Positions 37,301 through 49,268 are shown, counted from the first letter of the stretch. The stretch: 64,000 nt of DNA from Spinacia oleracea (GCF_020520425.1 NC_079491.1:47482027-47546026); one strand, 5' to 3'. Numbers and translations: made by a program. Notes: generated by a model from the sequence alone, not told the origin.

Positions 37301-40300
37301 CAAAAAGCTTGATTCAATTCTTAGCAGGTTTTTTGTATTTCTGCATTCCTTGAAGTTGCCTTGTTCAAAGGTTTACTTGGGAAGTGGCTTTTCTGTTGAT
37401 GAAATCAGTCATTATTCATCCCAGTCTACTAAAGACATGCTGGTAGCCTGGTAGTGCGTAGGTGAAATTAATAACAAAATCAAGCTAGAACAATTCTAGT
37501 GTAGGAGGGTAATGTTTTTTCCGCTGCAATGCATGTTGAGAATGAAGCAATAAAATGAAGAGCATTTTAAACTGAATTGTCTATAGACATCTAAAGATTA
37601 TCTGTATACGTCTAGTGGTAGTCTAAAAGCAATTCTACTCAGCTCTCACCCAGTAATCCTGTATTCTTATTAATCCACTAGGTTTCTGGGTCCAGTTAGT
37701 CATATGAAGGATAATTAGCTATTTTTCTTTTTGATTATGGTCTGAATTGATTAAGGATTTTGAGATTGAATCTAAATATACACTTGTTTATCCAAGTCAC
37801 CAATAGTTTTCAAACCATATAATGGCATGGAATTTTGTTGTGAATAATCAGTTATTACTTATTAGTAACAAGTATGGCAGTTGGTAAAACTTCAACTAGC
37901 AATTTGTTGTTTCCGATTCTTTTGGATTCGATATAGGATGTAATACTGGAGAGTATACTGATCTTGCTCTGGATGGTATACATTGTAGTACTCTTTCCCC
38001 CCATCATGTGTTGGAGAGGCTGGACGAGTTGGAGCACCTAGTAGGAGAGAAATTGGTCATGGAACACTTGCAGAGAGAGCTCTTGAACCTATCCTTCCCT
38101 CAGAAGACGAATTTCCATATACAGTACGTGTTGAGAGTAACATCACTGAAAGCAATGGTTCTTCAAGGTAAACTTTCTTTTCAAAATTGTCGTATATCAT
38201 TGTCACGAGTTTCAAGCTCACGATGCATATAAGAGAAATTCAATCAGTTTTCCTTTCTATTTTTCTCATTTGTTTGTTCCTAAAATTTATGCTGCTTTTT
38301 GAAGCATGGCGTCTGTTTGTGGAGGATCTTTGGCACTACTAGATGCTGGGGTTCCAGTGAAGTGTCCAATTGCAGGGATTGCTATGGGTATGGTCTTAGA
38401 TACAAAAGAATTTGGAGGTGATGGAACTCCCCTCATTTTATCAGACATAACAGGTTCTGAAGATGCCTCTGGGGATATGGACTTCAAGGTGAAGTCTGAA
38501 AGTAATTTATCTTGGGGCGTATTCGGAAAAACTAGCGGTAGCAGGTAGCTTTTAGCAGTTGAGTAGCGGGTAGCGGTGAATATTAGCGGGCAACGGTTAG
38601 CTGTTAAAGTAGCGAGTAACTAGTATAAGTGTTCGGTAAAAGTAGCGGTTGAAATTGTAAATACAATAAAAGTTATATATATTTGTTTAAAAACTTTACT
38701 ACAATTTTATCAAACGCATTCCGCTACCTTCAACGCTACTATTTTTAAAGTTTGACAAAATCTACCCAACCGCTAACCGCTATCTAAATCGCTACCTCAC
38801 CAAACACTTACAAATTTTACAAGTAGTGGTTTGAATAGCTCAAAACGCTACCCGTTAAACGCTACTGCCGAACACGCCCTAGTGTTGATATTTTTTTCGT
38901 GTTTTGTAACACCATAGTGTATTCATGATTTTGGAAGTAATTTTGTTTCTGTAGGTCGCAGGAAATGCTGATTGTGTTACAGCATTCCAAATGGACATAA
39001 AGGTTCGATTTGTTTCATTCTAACCATATGCGACAAAAGAATAGTGCATGCCTGTTTCTTCGATGGAAAGTATATCAAATACGTGTGCCAAAGGTATCCT
39101 AAAGATGAATGGTCCTTGTGCTTATCACAGGTTGGAGGTATCACATTGTCTGTTATGAAGCAAGCACTTCTGCAGGCTAAAGATGGGCGGAAGATTATTC
39201 TAGGTATATGTTGAGATATGTTGTATATGGGAACTTTTTTGGCTGTTCTTTTGTTTTCTGTGTTTTTTGGGTAATTTTGTGCAAACTAGTACGTCAATGA
39301 GCTTAAGTGCTGGTTAGATTAACAAATTATACTAAAAGAAGGAGAGTTAAAATCTCAGCGGCATCGAAATAGGCTATTGGTAGATTATTTCTCTTTTAGA
39401 ATTGACTTTGAGATAAAGAAGATTTTTTCACAATCAGATCGGTTAAGATAGTTTGAAAGCGTTCTATGAGTTTTGGTGATGAGGATTTCTGTTATTTTAT
39501 TAGTGAAATGGGGCTTTCGAGCTTTGAAAGGTACCAAATGCAACAATGAGATATATCGAAAAATATTCTTAAATAATTTCAGCGGGATCACGGAAATTTG
39601 ACCAATTTCAGATGTTATTGTTTGAGGTTAATAGAACTCCACTATCTTTTTTGTTATTGGATGCTTCTTTGGTATGATTGTTATTCTAATTTGTCTTTTT
39701 CAGCTGAGATGTCGAAATGCTTACCTCCTCCGTCAAAAACGCTTTCTATATATGCTCCATTAATTCATGTCATGAAAGTAAGTAGTCTCTAATATGCTTC
39801 TGTAGCTTTGTCAATTATGTGACATAAATGTCATGATCTTGTTTGTGATATAATACAGGTCAGACCAGAGAAGGTTAACCTTATAATTGGTAGTGGAGGA
39901 AAGACAGTGAGGAGCATTATTGAAGCAACTGGAGTTGAAGCAATTGACACACAAGATGATGGAACAGTAAGCACATGTTCCTATTTCCATTAATATATAT
40001 GTCCCTATGGTCGTAGTCCGATCAATGACTCTGACTTAACTGATGGTGGTAGGTCAAAATTACTGCAAGAGATTTGGAGAGCCTTGAGAAATCGAAGGCC
40101 ATGATTGCTAATCTGACAATGGTTCCCACCATCGGGGATATTTACAGGTTTGAATTGCTTGATTATTATCTGAATCATGGCTCTCATTGAACTGGATGTT
40201 GTTACTTCCTCAAACATAACAAAGAATCCTTGTAAAGTTACTGCAGGACCCAATCTTAGTCAAAAGAAAAGTTTTGATCACCTTGTACGTTTAGGGTTTT

Positions 40301-43300
40301 CAGTAGACAAAGTAATTACTTGTGTCTGATTGACTAGTTTTTTCCTTTATGGAGTAAATTTTTGGCAAATTCTTGCATGAGACAGAAAATTCCACAAAGT
40401 CATTTCTGTCTTACTATGGGACTATGGAGTTTTTTTATTGATAGTTTATAAAATGTCATATTTCTTACTATATTACTGTCTCACACAAGAATCTATACTT
40501 ATCATGAGACCTGTCACATGCATAGTGAATGTCTTATTATCTTAACCAACCATGGGATATTATCTTTTTTGCACATAAATATATGTAACTTGATACATCA
40601 AATTGTACAGTCTACACTAATATTTCACGTATTACACACCACAATATGATATGCGTAGTAACTTGGGGCATCGCCCGGGCCAAACACTAGTTCTGTAATT
40701 AATTTGAGACGGAGGGGAAAATTCTAGATGTCCACAAATGGTGGGGACAATTTAAGCTTAAGTTATGATCTAAAAATGAAGGGGGGCGGGGGACTTAATT
40801 ATTGTTTATAACGTATGTTTTGTTAAGGTAATCATATTAAAAAAAAAAATGTCTTGAAAGTATTTTGGTTGAGGATTTTTAATAGTTGTAGAGGATACTG
40901 ACTTCTGGGCATCTTCTTTGCCAGGAATTGTGAAATCAAATCAATTGCTCCTTATGGTGCTTTTGTTGAGATAGCTCCAGGACGTGAGGTGATTTTCTCT
41001 GGTGCTTTTATGGCATCTTCTTTGATTTATTACTTTTGTCTAGTATCTTCAGGTATTGTTTCATCTAGTGAAATATTCATCTTATTTTAGACAATTATGA
41101 CGACTTTCTGGTTTATGTCAGATGAATTTCTTTTTCCCTAATGGTTATATATGTTAATTTGTGCAAGTGCGCTGATTTATTAAACTAATATCATGGTAAT
41201 ACACTGTCAGGTGTCAGCGTATTAAATTGATTTCATAATTTGCTTGAACAATTCCCCAATACGAGACACTAACGTTGTCTGAAATTGTGATATTAATGTC
41301 ATTGTTGGGACTTGGAAGAACCTTATGTGAATTGTGGTGTTAGGCTGATGAGTTGAATTATTTTCCCTTCAGGGGCTTTGCCACATAAGTGAATTGAGTC
41401 CCAGTTATCTCGCTAAAGCTGAAGATGTAAGTGTTGAGTTATTGACTGAATTTCACAATGGAGTTGTGTTTTTAAAATTCTAATATGCTGGTGGTCATTT
41501 GCAGGCATTTAAAGTTGGAGACCGGGTCGATGTCAAACTTATTGAGGTTTTTCCTCCCTTTGCAACCTTACAAATTTGATAAGTTTTCACCAGTGTTGTT
41601 TGTGGACCAAACACAATCTTGTTGTTGGGCCTTGTTATTTTGAGCTGAACTAAACGGAACTAAATATTACTGAAGTAAAATAAGCAATAATAATAAATAA
41701 TAATACTCCTTCCGTTCCCTTTTGTTTTTCCCAGTTGGAATCGGAAAGGAGGTTAAGAAAAATGGGATCTTGGTATGATTGGGTGTACGAATAATGATTA
41801 AAGTAAAAAATTCTACTTTAGAAAGAAATGAAAGAGAGAGAAATGAATAAAGAAATATATTAAGTGGGAATAATGAATTAAAAAAGGTGGGTGAGGAAAT
41901 CAATGGGAATAACTGGGTAGATAAAGGGATAAGTAGGATATGGTAGGAAAATAAACCGTAGAATGAGTGTATTTTTGGGAAAAATGTTTTCCAGAAAAGG
42001 AAAAGATTCACAATGCGAAGAACAAAAATAAATGTCAATTCGGGAAACGGGAAGAATTTTCAGGAACAATAAAACTAGATAAATAGGGCGAAGTTGAACT
42101 TTCAGGAATAATAAAAAAATAAATAATACTACGTAATAAATAAATAAATAAATAATTATTATAATAATATATTGATAAATAAAATAATAAAATAAATAAT
42201 AATAAGTTGAATTGAATTGAATTGAATATTTACTGAACTGAAATCAATGTAAATATTCAATTGAATTCAGTTCAGTAAATATTCAATTCAGTTCAGTAAA
42301 TATTCAGTTCAGTTCAGTAAATATTCAGTTGAATTCACTTCATATTATTCTCAAAATTAGGTTAGTAGCTAATGGTTTGATAACAAACTGGTTAGTGGCT
42401 CGGGCCATGTCCCGGAGTGTTGCATTTAGTTCGAGTTGCTTTTAGTCATTTCAAATTCACTTACAAATTTCTTTACATACGCAATTTGAGAATAATATGA
42501 ATTTCATTACATATACTGTTTAAGAATAAAATTGGTTAACCAACAACCAATTTTGAGTAATTTTGCATTATTTGTGTAAAATTTTATTTTTGTACTACTT
42601 TACTCATGACTTATAAGAAACTTTTAAGTTACAATTGTATATTTAGACAAAGTCGAAATACATTTTAGAGGAAAAGAAATACATTTGATTAGCTTTTAGG
42701 TAACGCAACATTATTTTTTCCTATTCTTTTCTCTGTTAATTTCATGGTTTTGTGTTTGACATAAATACATTTCTGGAAATTAAGATATTTATTTGATTCG
42801 TAAATGAATAAAAATTTAAGAAAATATTTATTCTCATAAATTATTACTCAAATACATAAATTTGGGCAAGAAAGGTTTATACATTCATTAGTACGTTTTT
42901 TCTCTTTTTTAATTGTTTTAGAGTCCTAAGTTGTGCTGTTGAAGTGATGGTTAAAATTTTGCATTAACATATGAGAGGTCATGAGTTCAATGCTGGATAA
43001 CAACATTTTTTTTTATGAGGTCACAATAAACGATAATAATTGCGTATGACATGGCGGGCTTACACCATGTCACTTGCCAAATCATCGCGACACATGGAGA
43101 GATGTCATAGATTGCCTTGGAGTTTTGATAATATATATAGATAGTAGAAGAATATAGAAACCTTCTGCCACATTATGAGGCACTCCCCAACTTAAGAGAT
43201 CTATCCCTTACTAGGGGTTATGTAGCCATGTTGGGATGAAAGTTGAATTGTTGCTAGATTGGTTGAAGCAATTTTCTCTTCAGGCGACTAATGCAAGCAA

Positions 43301-43671
43301 ATTTACATAGTGTAATACTTCTCTGGGCTCTGCTTGGATAAATTTGCTTCAGTTGTTGATTGAATCACATGTTGTAGGTGAATGAGAAGGGCCAGCTTCG
43401 CCTTAGTCGGCGTGCTTTGATTCCTGATACAGATCCACTAGTACCCAGCACAAAGGCGCGACCAACTACTGCAACCCAAGAAAGTTCTGCTTCTAAGAAA
43501 GTTGAATTGACAAAAGTCAAAGTAAATGCTTCAAAGGAGGATGTATACCCTCCAGGGAAGGTTGTTAGAGATGGTCCATTCATCAACAAAGATAGGCTGA
43601 AGAAGGGCAGCAAAGCTATGAGTAACGCTCCTAATCAAAGTGATAGTAGTGTGGTAAATAAAGAGGGCTAA
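16395..43671 (+). CDS. PNP1: chloroplast polyribonucleotide nucleotidyltransferase (PNPase), 24 exons
   Basis: 3'-to-5' phosphorolytic exoribonuclease (EC 2.7.7.8) acting on plastid RNA. Exons: 16395-16673, 20058-20126, 20534-20640, 21043-21085, 22149-22232, 22938-23002, 23099-23255, 23344-23400, 24401-24514, 25113-25376, 27466-27540, 28295-28408, 35515-35607, 37989-38167, 38305-38488, 38955-39002, 39131-39203, 39704-39777, 39859-39966, 40053-40147, 40925-40988, 41373-41426, 41505-41546, 43378-43671. All phases match and give 911 residues, near the usual plant length of about 920. A Ser/Arg-rich transit peptide fills about residues 1-65. First RNase PH core from about 82 (FFKR at 155-158); helical linker; second core from about 439 with the metal-binding pair D614 and D620 in [17 protein letters not shown] domain about 694-752 (IIGSGG); S1 domain about 761-827. 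The C-terminal tail is Lys/Ser-rich. No break was found. Introns hold many mobile elements; intron 12 is 7.1 kb. Confidence 0.96.
26151..26402. mobile_element. Stowaway-like MITE in PNP1 intron 10
   Basis: Terminal inverted repeats start CTTCCTCCGTTCCGGAA on both ends and remain complementary through CGCACCAT. The 252-base element is flanked by TA on both sides, the Stowaway/Tc1-mariner target. It has no coding capacity. Confidence 0.85.
29926..30279 (+). other. unrecognised open frame inside the TIR element, homologous piece at 33655-33815
   Basis: An open frame of 117 codons contains [19 protein letters not shown] and later [18 protein letters not shown] do not recognise the family. Related DNA occurs again at about 33655-33815 in the same intron, where the phrase GGGGCTATCAAGAGAAAGTA appears twice and the frame is broken. 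Two independent decayed copies suggest a repetitive-element coding remnant and not a host gene. Confidence 0.35.
30600..30910. other. GC-rich island of unknown origin within the intronic element
   Basis: The intron is about 35% GC, but this stretch is clearly GC-rich, with repeated phrases built on CTTGTGCTTGATGTGTGCAA and GCAAGAGCGCC. No protein family was recognised in any frame. It may be captured genic DNA or part of an LTR. Confidence 0.35.
32500..33250. repeat. cluster of related MITE pieces rich in GAGCTC/CTCTCC
   Basis: Bases about 32513-32630 and 33105-33245 are imperfect direct copies: each has GTGAAAA, then GAGAACTC, TTTTTTGGAG, and a closing GAGAGCT run. Between them, 32770-32910 is a self-complementary block (GTAGCTCTC and GAGAGCTAC). 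This looks like one MITE family inserted several times. No coding sequence. Confidence 0.5.
34376..34822. mobile_element. hAT-type MITE with perfect 8-bp target duplication
   Basis: The element starts CAGGGCCGG and ends CCGGAGACGGCCCTG, and is flanked on both sides by ACTAGGGC (34368-34375 and 34823-34830). Inverted CAGGGCCG ends with 8-bp duplications are diagnostic of hAT elements. The perfect duplication suggests moderate or young age. It has no transposase and lies in PNP1 intron 12. Confidence 0.88.
34505..34600 (+). repeat. tRNA-like (SINE head) sequence inside the hAT MITE
   Basis: CAGTTGGTAAGGACTCC resembles an RNA polymerase III box A, and GAGTTCGATTCTTGGCC, about 45 bases on, resembles box B; a T run follows. 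No cloverleaf with a proper acceptor stem is evident, so this is a SINE head or tRNA relic and not a tRNA gene. Confidence 0.4.
36523..36848. mobile_element. Stowaway-like MITE, diverged ends
   Basis: The left end CTCCCTCCATTTTTTTAGTA and the complement of the right end (CTACCTCTGGGTTTTTTTTT) match loosely. Both ends are bounded by TA. The inside is AT-rich with TCTCTC blocks. It lies in PNP1 intron 13. Confidence 0.6.
38513..38881. mobile_element. hAT-like MITE next to a PNP1 splice donor
   Basis: The left end TGGGGCGTATTCGG and the complement of the right end (TAGGGCGTGTTCGG) are inverted repeats. Inside, many AGCGGTAGC / GCTACCGCT words make the element largely self-complementary. It begins 24 bases after the exon 15 donor (38488/38489), leaving that splice site unchanged. 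I found no exact target duplication. Confidence 0.7.
40650..40690 (+). mobile_element. Helitron-like 3' terminus in PNP1 intron 20
   Basis: A short hairpin around GGGCATCGCCC is followed after 9 bases by CACTAG and then T, the form expected of a Helitron 3' end (hairpin, then CTRR, inserted between A and T). I did not find the matching 5' end with confidence. Confidence 0.45.
41690..42345. repeat. AT-rich low-complexity and short tandem repeats
   Basis: Runs of AATAAATAAATA near 42120-42200 are followed at 42225-42330 by about four copies of a unit close to AAATATTCAGTTCAGTTCAG. The part from 41704 starts CTCCTTCCGTTCCCTTTTG like a MITE end, but I could not find its partner. No coding sequence; it is inside PNP1 intron 23. 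Confidence 0.55.
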
Positions 43672-44495
43672 AATTGGATAGCTGGAGTATTCAGCAGTCA
43701 GGCATTCATCTTAAAAGAAAGCATTCAGAACACTGATCAAAACTTGTCATCTTTGTGCAACCAGAGTTAAAGGTATGCATGGGTTTGTATTGCTCCTTAA
43801 TTTTCTGGATATTTATTCTTAGGCCCTGTTCTGTTCACCTTATTTCCACTTATTTCAGAAAAAAAAAGTTCAGAAAAGATAAGTTCGGGAAAAATAAGGG
43901 TAGGCCAAGTACAATTTATAACTAAAATAAGTTTTTTTAAGTTCAGATAAGATAAGTTCAGGAAAAATAAGTGGAAATCAGGTGAATAGAACGCAACTAT
44001 CCTAAGCTGTGAGGGTTGATAACTTGAAGGATAATTATATTACATTTTCAAGTGGTTTGCAAAACTAGTTCAAGAAAACATTAATTACTCCCCTAAAATC
44101 AATACAGTATGTGCTATTGATGTATTTTCATACGCTTTTGTTCATTACTTGTTCCCATAAAATGTTGGCAGGAATTCTATAGAATGGATATTGCAAGCTT
44201 AAACAAGGTTGATTTCTCATCTCCATACCCACAAGTTATAGATGGGGCCAGGAACTCAGCCGCGGCATAGAATGTAATGGAAGCAGTTTACTGCATCAGC
44301 GAGACTAAGATCCCAAGTTGAACCCAAAATCTTGCACCTTCATGCCACCATTGAAGTTGGTACATGACTAGATTGCTTGTTTAATAGATTTTACATTTTC
44401 CTGTATCTCCTACATGGGTTTGTTTTGTTTTTGTTTTTTCCAATTTAAGCCTTAGCAAAATTGGCTTCAACTTTGGATATTTTGTTGTAACATTG
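43672..44495 (+). other. PNP1 3' UTR region with probable UTR intron and a hAT-like MITE (43822-43996)
   Basis: After the TAA, a donor-like AAAGGTATGC at about 43771 and an acceptor TTGGCAG at about 44171 suggest an intron in the 3' UTR. Inside it, 43822-43996 has inverted ends (CCTGTTCTGTTCACCT and AGGTGAATAGAACG) and palindromic AAGTTCAGATAAG words, a common plant MITE type. The copia element begins at 44496, so any longer transcript would enter it in antisense. Confidence 0.5.
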
Positions 44496-44639
44496 TGTAA
44501 TTTGATGAAATCTCCCTCAGGAGGCTAAGCGTATATTATTAACATATATATAGTATACAAGGTGAGCTAGGGTTTTCACAATACTATATTTACAATGCTA
44601 ATTATGGCAACAACAATATTTACATATTATTGTCTAACA
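44496..44639 (-). repeat. 3' LTR of copia element
   Basis: A 144-base terminal repeat running TGTAATTTGATG to TGTCTAACA on the + strand, identical by eye to 49280-49423. On the internal side the complement reads ACTGAGGGGGTG, a plausible polypurine tract. Confidence 0.93.
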
Positions 44640-46474
44640 CACCCCCTCAGTCGGAGCGGGAGGAGGGCGGACGCTAAGACTGGAGCGAAAAAAAAATCAA
44701 CAAATAAGGGTGACGGAAGACCTTTAGTGAAGATGTCGGCATACTGGAATGAAGAAGGCACGTGAAGAACTCGTATATGACCAAGAGCCACCTTTTCCCG
44801 AACAAAATGAATATCCATCTCCACATGTTTGGTGCGTTGATGATGCACCGGATTATGAGACATGTACACCGCACTAATATTGTCACAATAAACCACTGTT
44901 GTCCGTTTTAACGGACAATGGAGCTCGAGGAGTAAACTCTGAATCCACGCCGTTTCTGCCACGACGTTAGCAACACCCCGGTACTCTGCCTCGGCACTAG
45001 AACGAGACAAGGTAGCTTGGCGTTTGGAGGACCAAGAAATCAGATTATCGCCCAGAAAAACACAATACCCAGACGTAGACCGCCTAGTATCCGGGCAACC
45101 ACCCCAATCTGCATCAGTATAGGACACAAGACCAGTAGTAGGAGTCGAAGAGAAGTGCATGCCATAGTCAAGAGTACCCTTGATATAACGGAGCACCCGC
45201 TTGAGTGCCTGAAAGTGCGGCTCACGTGGGTCGTGCATGAACAAACATACCTGTTGGACGGCATAAGATATATCAGGTCTAGTGAAAGTAAGATACTGGA
45301 GTGCTCCCGCAAGCTGAAGATAGAATGACGGATCAGAAATCTGCTTGCCACTCGTGGCACTTAGCTTGGACTTAGTGTCAACAGGTGTGGACGCGGGCTT
45401 ACAAGAAGACATATCTGCCCGGGCCAGAATTTCCTGGGCATACTTACGCTGACATAGAAACATATTCTCCTTGGTACGAGAAACAGAGATACCCAGAAAG
45501 TATGATAGAGGACCCAGATCCTTCATAGCGAACTCGGAACTGAGGAGAGTGATAATCCTAGTCCGAAGAGTGTCACTAGAGCAAGCAAGAATGATATCAT
45601 CCACATACAACAACAGATAAGCAGTTTCCGTACCTCGCCGGAAAATGAACAATGAAGTGTCACTCTTGCTATTAACAAAGCCCAAAGAAAGAATGTAAGT
45701 GGCAAACCGCTGGTACCAAGCACGAGGAGCTTGTTTGAGCCCATAGATAGACCGACGGAGTAGACATACATGCTTAGGCTTGTTGGGATTAACAAACCCG
45801 GGAGGCTGATGCATATACACTGTTTCTTGTAAGTGACCATGAAGAAAAGCATTTTTCACATCTAGCTGATGAATTGACCATTTCTTGGAGAAAGCCAAAC
45901 TAAGAACCGTACGTATCGTAGTTGGTTTCACAACAGGGCTAAATGTCTCACCACAATCAACCCCAATTTCCTGACCCTTACCATTTGCCACCAACCGTGC
46001 CTTATGGCGCTCAAAATCCCCATTTGACCTCTCTTTGTGTGTAAAAACCCACAAACAACGAATAACATTGGCATTCGCAGGACGTGGCACTAAGTCCCAC
46101 GTATGCGTGTCAATCATGGCATTATACTCATCAGTCATGGCACTATACCAGTTAGGATCCTTAAGAGCTAACAAGGGATTTTTCGGGATAGGAGAAATAT
46201 TAGGCGCGGAAGAAGTAATTAAGGCTAGGCTTGCATACTTCGTATTGGGTCTAAATATTCCATCCATAGACCGAGTGGTCATGGAGTGAGTAGGTTGGGC
46301 CGCCAAATTGGGTGCAGGGACAATGGGATTTGAGGTTGGGTGTGGTATGAGAACAGGGCCTGGACAGAAGACTCCATGTTGGGTTAGTGGGTAGGCCACC
46401 CGTGGGCCGTGGCTGATTGAACAGACCCACGGTCCAGTGGTGACCCATTCTGCCCAACACACCGCAACATAGAA
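44627..46474 (-). pseudogene. copia reverse transcriptase and RNase H region
   Basis: About 610 codons in a frame shifted relative to integrase. The reverse transcriptase shows QLDVKNAFLHGHL, the SIYGLKQAPRAWY block and the catalytic LLLYVDDIIL. RNase H follows with YTDADWGGC, SSAEAEYRGV and TKHVEMDIHFVRE. The frame ends at 44627, within the LTR border. All key motifs are intact, so loss of function would come only from the upstream frameshift and stop. Confidence 0.9.
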
Positions 46475-48198
46475 TTAGAAGGGGAAGTTGGGTTGTGGCG
46501 CTGTGGGCCAGGTCCACTAGAAAAGGAAGAAGACGCAGAATTATTGAGTGGGGTAGGCTGGGTACGTGGCCCAAATTCACGTGGGGAAGAAGCAAACAGT
46601 GGGCTGGACCCACGTGAGAAAGAGGATGGAGCATTCTCATTGTCTAAGAATGATGGTGGGGTCAGTGAAGAGTTGTGATGAGGAATAGATTGGGCCGTGG
46701 TTCTGGGCCTGGACATGCTAGGAACAAGTGGAGGGGAAGGTGAAGGATCATTTTCAGTAATCAAAAAATCATAGTCGTTGACATTAGGAGTGAAATTAGA
46801 AGAATTCGGGAATTTGGATTCATCAAAAATCACGTGTCTAGAAATAATGATTTTCTTAGTAACAATGTCAAGGCAACGATAACCACGGTGAGAAGAAGGA
46901 TAACCAAGAAAGATGCATGGGGTCGACCGAGGACTCAATTTATTTGGTGCGGTGGCCGAGAGATTAGGATAACAAAGGCACCCAAAAGTACGCAGGTGGT
47001 CGTAAGTGGGAGCTTTGTTATACAAAAGATGCACACGAGTGAGGTTATCAAGGAGGCGAGTGGGCCGAATATTTAACCCAAAGGCGGACATATTCAGGGA
47101 TTCCACCCAATAAGAAGGAGGGAGAGAGGCATGGAATAACAGAGAGCGAGTGATGTTATTGATAGTCCGAATCATTCGCTCGGCCTTGCCGTTTTGGGGG
47201 GAAGTATGAGGACACGAATGTCTCCAAATCATGCCTTGGGTTTGGGAAAATATGGTGAAACGCTCATTATCATATTCACGTCCATTATCACATTGTAAAG
47301 CTTTAATGGAAATCCCAAATTGACTCTTAACATAAGTGTGGAATCGCACAAATACTGAAAACACATCCGATTTAGACTTTAGAGGAAAAACCCACAAATA
47401 ATGAGAATAATCATCCAGGAAAAGTAAATAGTAACGAAAACCAGTATGACTATTAAGGGGATATGTGAATAAATCGGTGTGAATAATATCAAAGGGAGCA
47501 AAAGTCTTAGTAACAGAAATTGAAAAAGGTAGACGACAATGTTTGTCCAATTGGCATCCATGACAAACAGGGAGGTTATTCCTCTTATTACAATTGATTA
47601 GATTGTGACTCCTAAGAAAACTAATGACTTGATCTCCCGGATGACCCAAGCGATTGTGCCATACTTCTGAAGAAAGAGCAGCAAAAACTGAAGGTTGAGA
47701 TGGTGTGGTGGAGGAGAGAGGGTAGAGATTGCCAACACTATTGCACCTAGTCAAGATTTTCCCCGTCCGTAGGTCCTTCACAGAAAAACCAAAAGGGTCA
47801 AATTCAACAGAGACAAAATTATCGGAAGTGAATTGACGCACGGAAACAAGATTCTTAATGATATTAGGAGCATAAAGAATATTTTTGAGGGCTAGGGAAG
47901 GGAAGGGTTTGGGTAGGATAGTCGTCCCGGATCCTCTAACTGGTATTCTAGTGCCATCACCAACCATAATATGAGAATTTAAATTACGCCAATTGACCAT
48001 AGAAGAAGAAATACCTGAACCATTCATTATGTGAGATGTGGCACCGGTATCCATATACCAATTCGAGTCCGGAGGTTGCATCGCCATAGCATTAAAGAAG
48101 GCTGGGAGGTCAGTGGGCTGAAACGGACTGCCATTCACCAAGAAAGCCCCATTGGGCTGCTGTTGTTGATGCAATTTCGGTGCTGGGCCCAAGACCCC
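46384..48198 (-). pseudogene. copia protease and integrase region
   Basis: About 604 codons in the same frame as gag. In order: aspartic protease motif WYMDTGATSHI; GAG-pre-integrase zinc site (WHNRLGHPG, then VCHGCQLDKHC); integrase core with Asp in IIHTDLF, Asp in LQCDNGREY and Glu in NGKAERMIR; a chromodomain-free C-terminal part that turns Ser/Pro-rich. The frame runs out at 46384, while the reverse transcriptase frame opens only after a TAA at 46477-46475, so a frameshift lies between 46384 and 46477. Broken polyprotein; domains themselves look complete. Confidence 0.88.
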
Positions 48199-49197
48199 TT
48201 ATTGGGGGTTAGCATTGTTTCTCCATGGCTGAGAAGGATATGGGCAAGGGGGACACATGAACTGTTGGGCCCAAAAGTTAGCCCATGGATTCATAAACAC
48301 AGGTTGCTGGGTCTGTTGTTGTTGGGAACCGCGGGCCTGCCCACCTGAGTTCGAACCCGAACTCCCTGAACCAGAACCACGAGAGTTGTGTTTCTTCCCT
48401 TTGTAGTTCTTCCCACCGCCTGTTTTTCCACTACCAGCACGACCACCACTGCCCCCACCATTGGTCGACGGCGGCTGTGGCACAGAGGCGGAGTTGTGTT
48501 GGGTGTTTCCCGAGACCAGCAGGGCTGTTGACGCACCGTCGTCCTCTTTCTCGGTAAGGCGGCCGAGACGATCAAGATCCAACGTAGAGCATGCCTCGTC
48601 AAATGAAGGAAGGGGATTCGTTTGACGAATAATTGTGCCAATAGTCCGATAATCCGCATCCAGCTTTCCCACCAATTGAAGAACAAGACGCTCCTCCGAA
48701 ACAGGGTGGTCGAGGGCGGCGAGTTGGTCAGCAACTGTCTTTAGGGCCTGACAGTACTCCTCAAGAGATGGATAATTTGACATTTTAATGGCACCGAATT
48801 GATTTTCCAGCAAGACCACTCGTGTCCCTCTATTGTCACGGAAAATTTTCTTGAGCCGATTCCAAATGTCTAGGGCAGACGCCTTATCATCCAAAACCTT
48901 GAGCAAGAGTTCCTTTGAAATAGTACCATACAACCATTGCAGCACAATGGCGTCCAAACGTTCCCACAAATCATCATCCATGTCCTTTGGTTTCTTGACG
49001 TTCGGATCGATATGATCCAAAACCATGTAAACCTTTGCAGTATTACGAAACAAGGTCGCCCAAGGAGTATATTGCACGTTGTCTACATCAAGAACAAGGG
49101 GGATCAAGGCTTTGACATTTGTGGCATTGAGGGCCGGGTGATACGCATGAACCATCGTGGTGTGGGGAGGGGACACCACGTCATCTTCACCGGCCAT
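48199..49197 (-). CDS. copia gag polyprotein region
   Basis: The frame is open from 49242, but the likely start is the ATG at 49197 (MAGEDD), because the upstream part is a Ser/Phe run from a purine-rich leader. About 332 residues. The middle shows the plant copia gag pattern, with W-LYGTIS and SLEEYCQALKTVADQL followed by Leu-rich helices. The C-terminal part is Gly/Ser/Lys-rich and then Gln-rich, and lacks the usual CX2CX4HX4C zinc knuckle. The stop TAA at 48201-48199 is in frame with the protease/integrase frame that follows; it may be a mutation or a regulated stop. Confidence 0.85.
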   Translation of the reverse strand: MAGEDDVVSPPHTTMVHAYHPALNATNVKALIPLVLDVDNVQYTPWATLFRNTAKVYMVLDHIDPNVKKPKDMDDDLWERLDAIVLQWLYGTISKELLLKVLDDKASALDIWNRLKKIFRDNRGTRVVLLENQFGAIKMSNYPSLEEYCQALKTVADQLAALDHPVSEERLVLQLVGKLDADYRTIGTIIRQTNPLPSFDEACSTLDLDRLGRLTEKEDDGASTALLVSGNTQHNSASVPQPPSTNGGGSGGRAGSGKTGGGKNYKGKKHNSRGSGSGSSGSNSGGQARGSQQQQTQQPVFMNPWANFWAQQFMCPPCPYPSQPWRNNANPQ

Positions 49198-49268
49198 TAG
49201 AGAGAAGAAGAAGAAGAAAGAGGAGGAAGAAAAGAGAAGCACCGGAAGTGTACGAAGCCTAGGGTTAG

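Noticed and set aside
42925..43015. tRNA-like SINE head in PNP1 intron 23
   Set aside because: Only a loose match to GTTCAATGCTGG-type box B and no clear box A or target duplication.
44674..46640. Several extra frames on both strands across the copia polyprotein
   Set aside because: Shadows of the reverse transcriptase and integrase frames with no own features.
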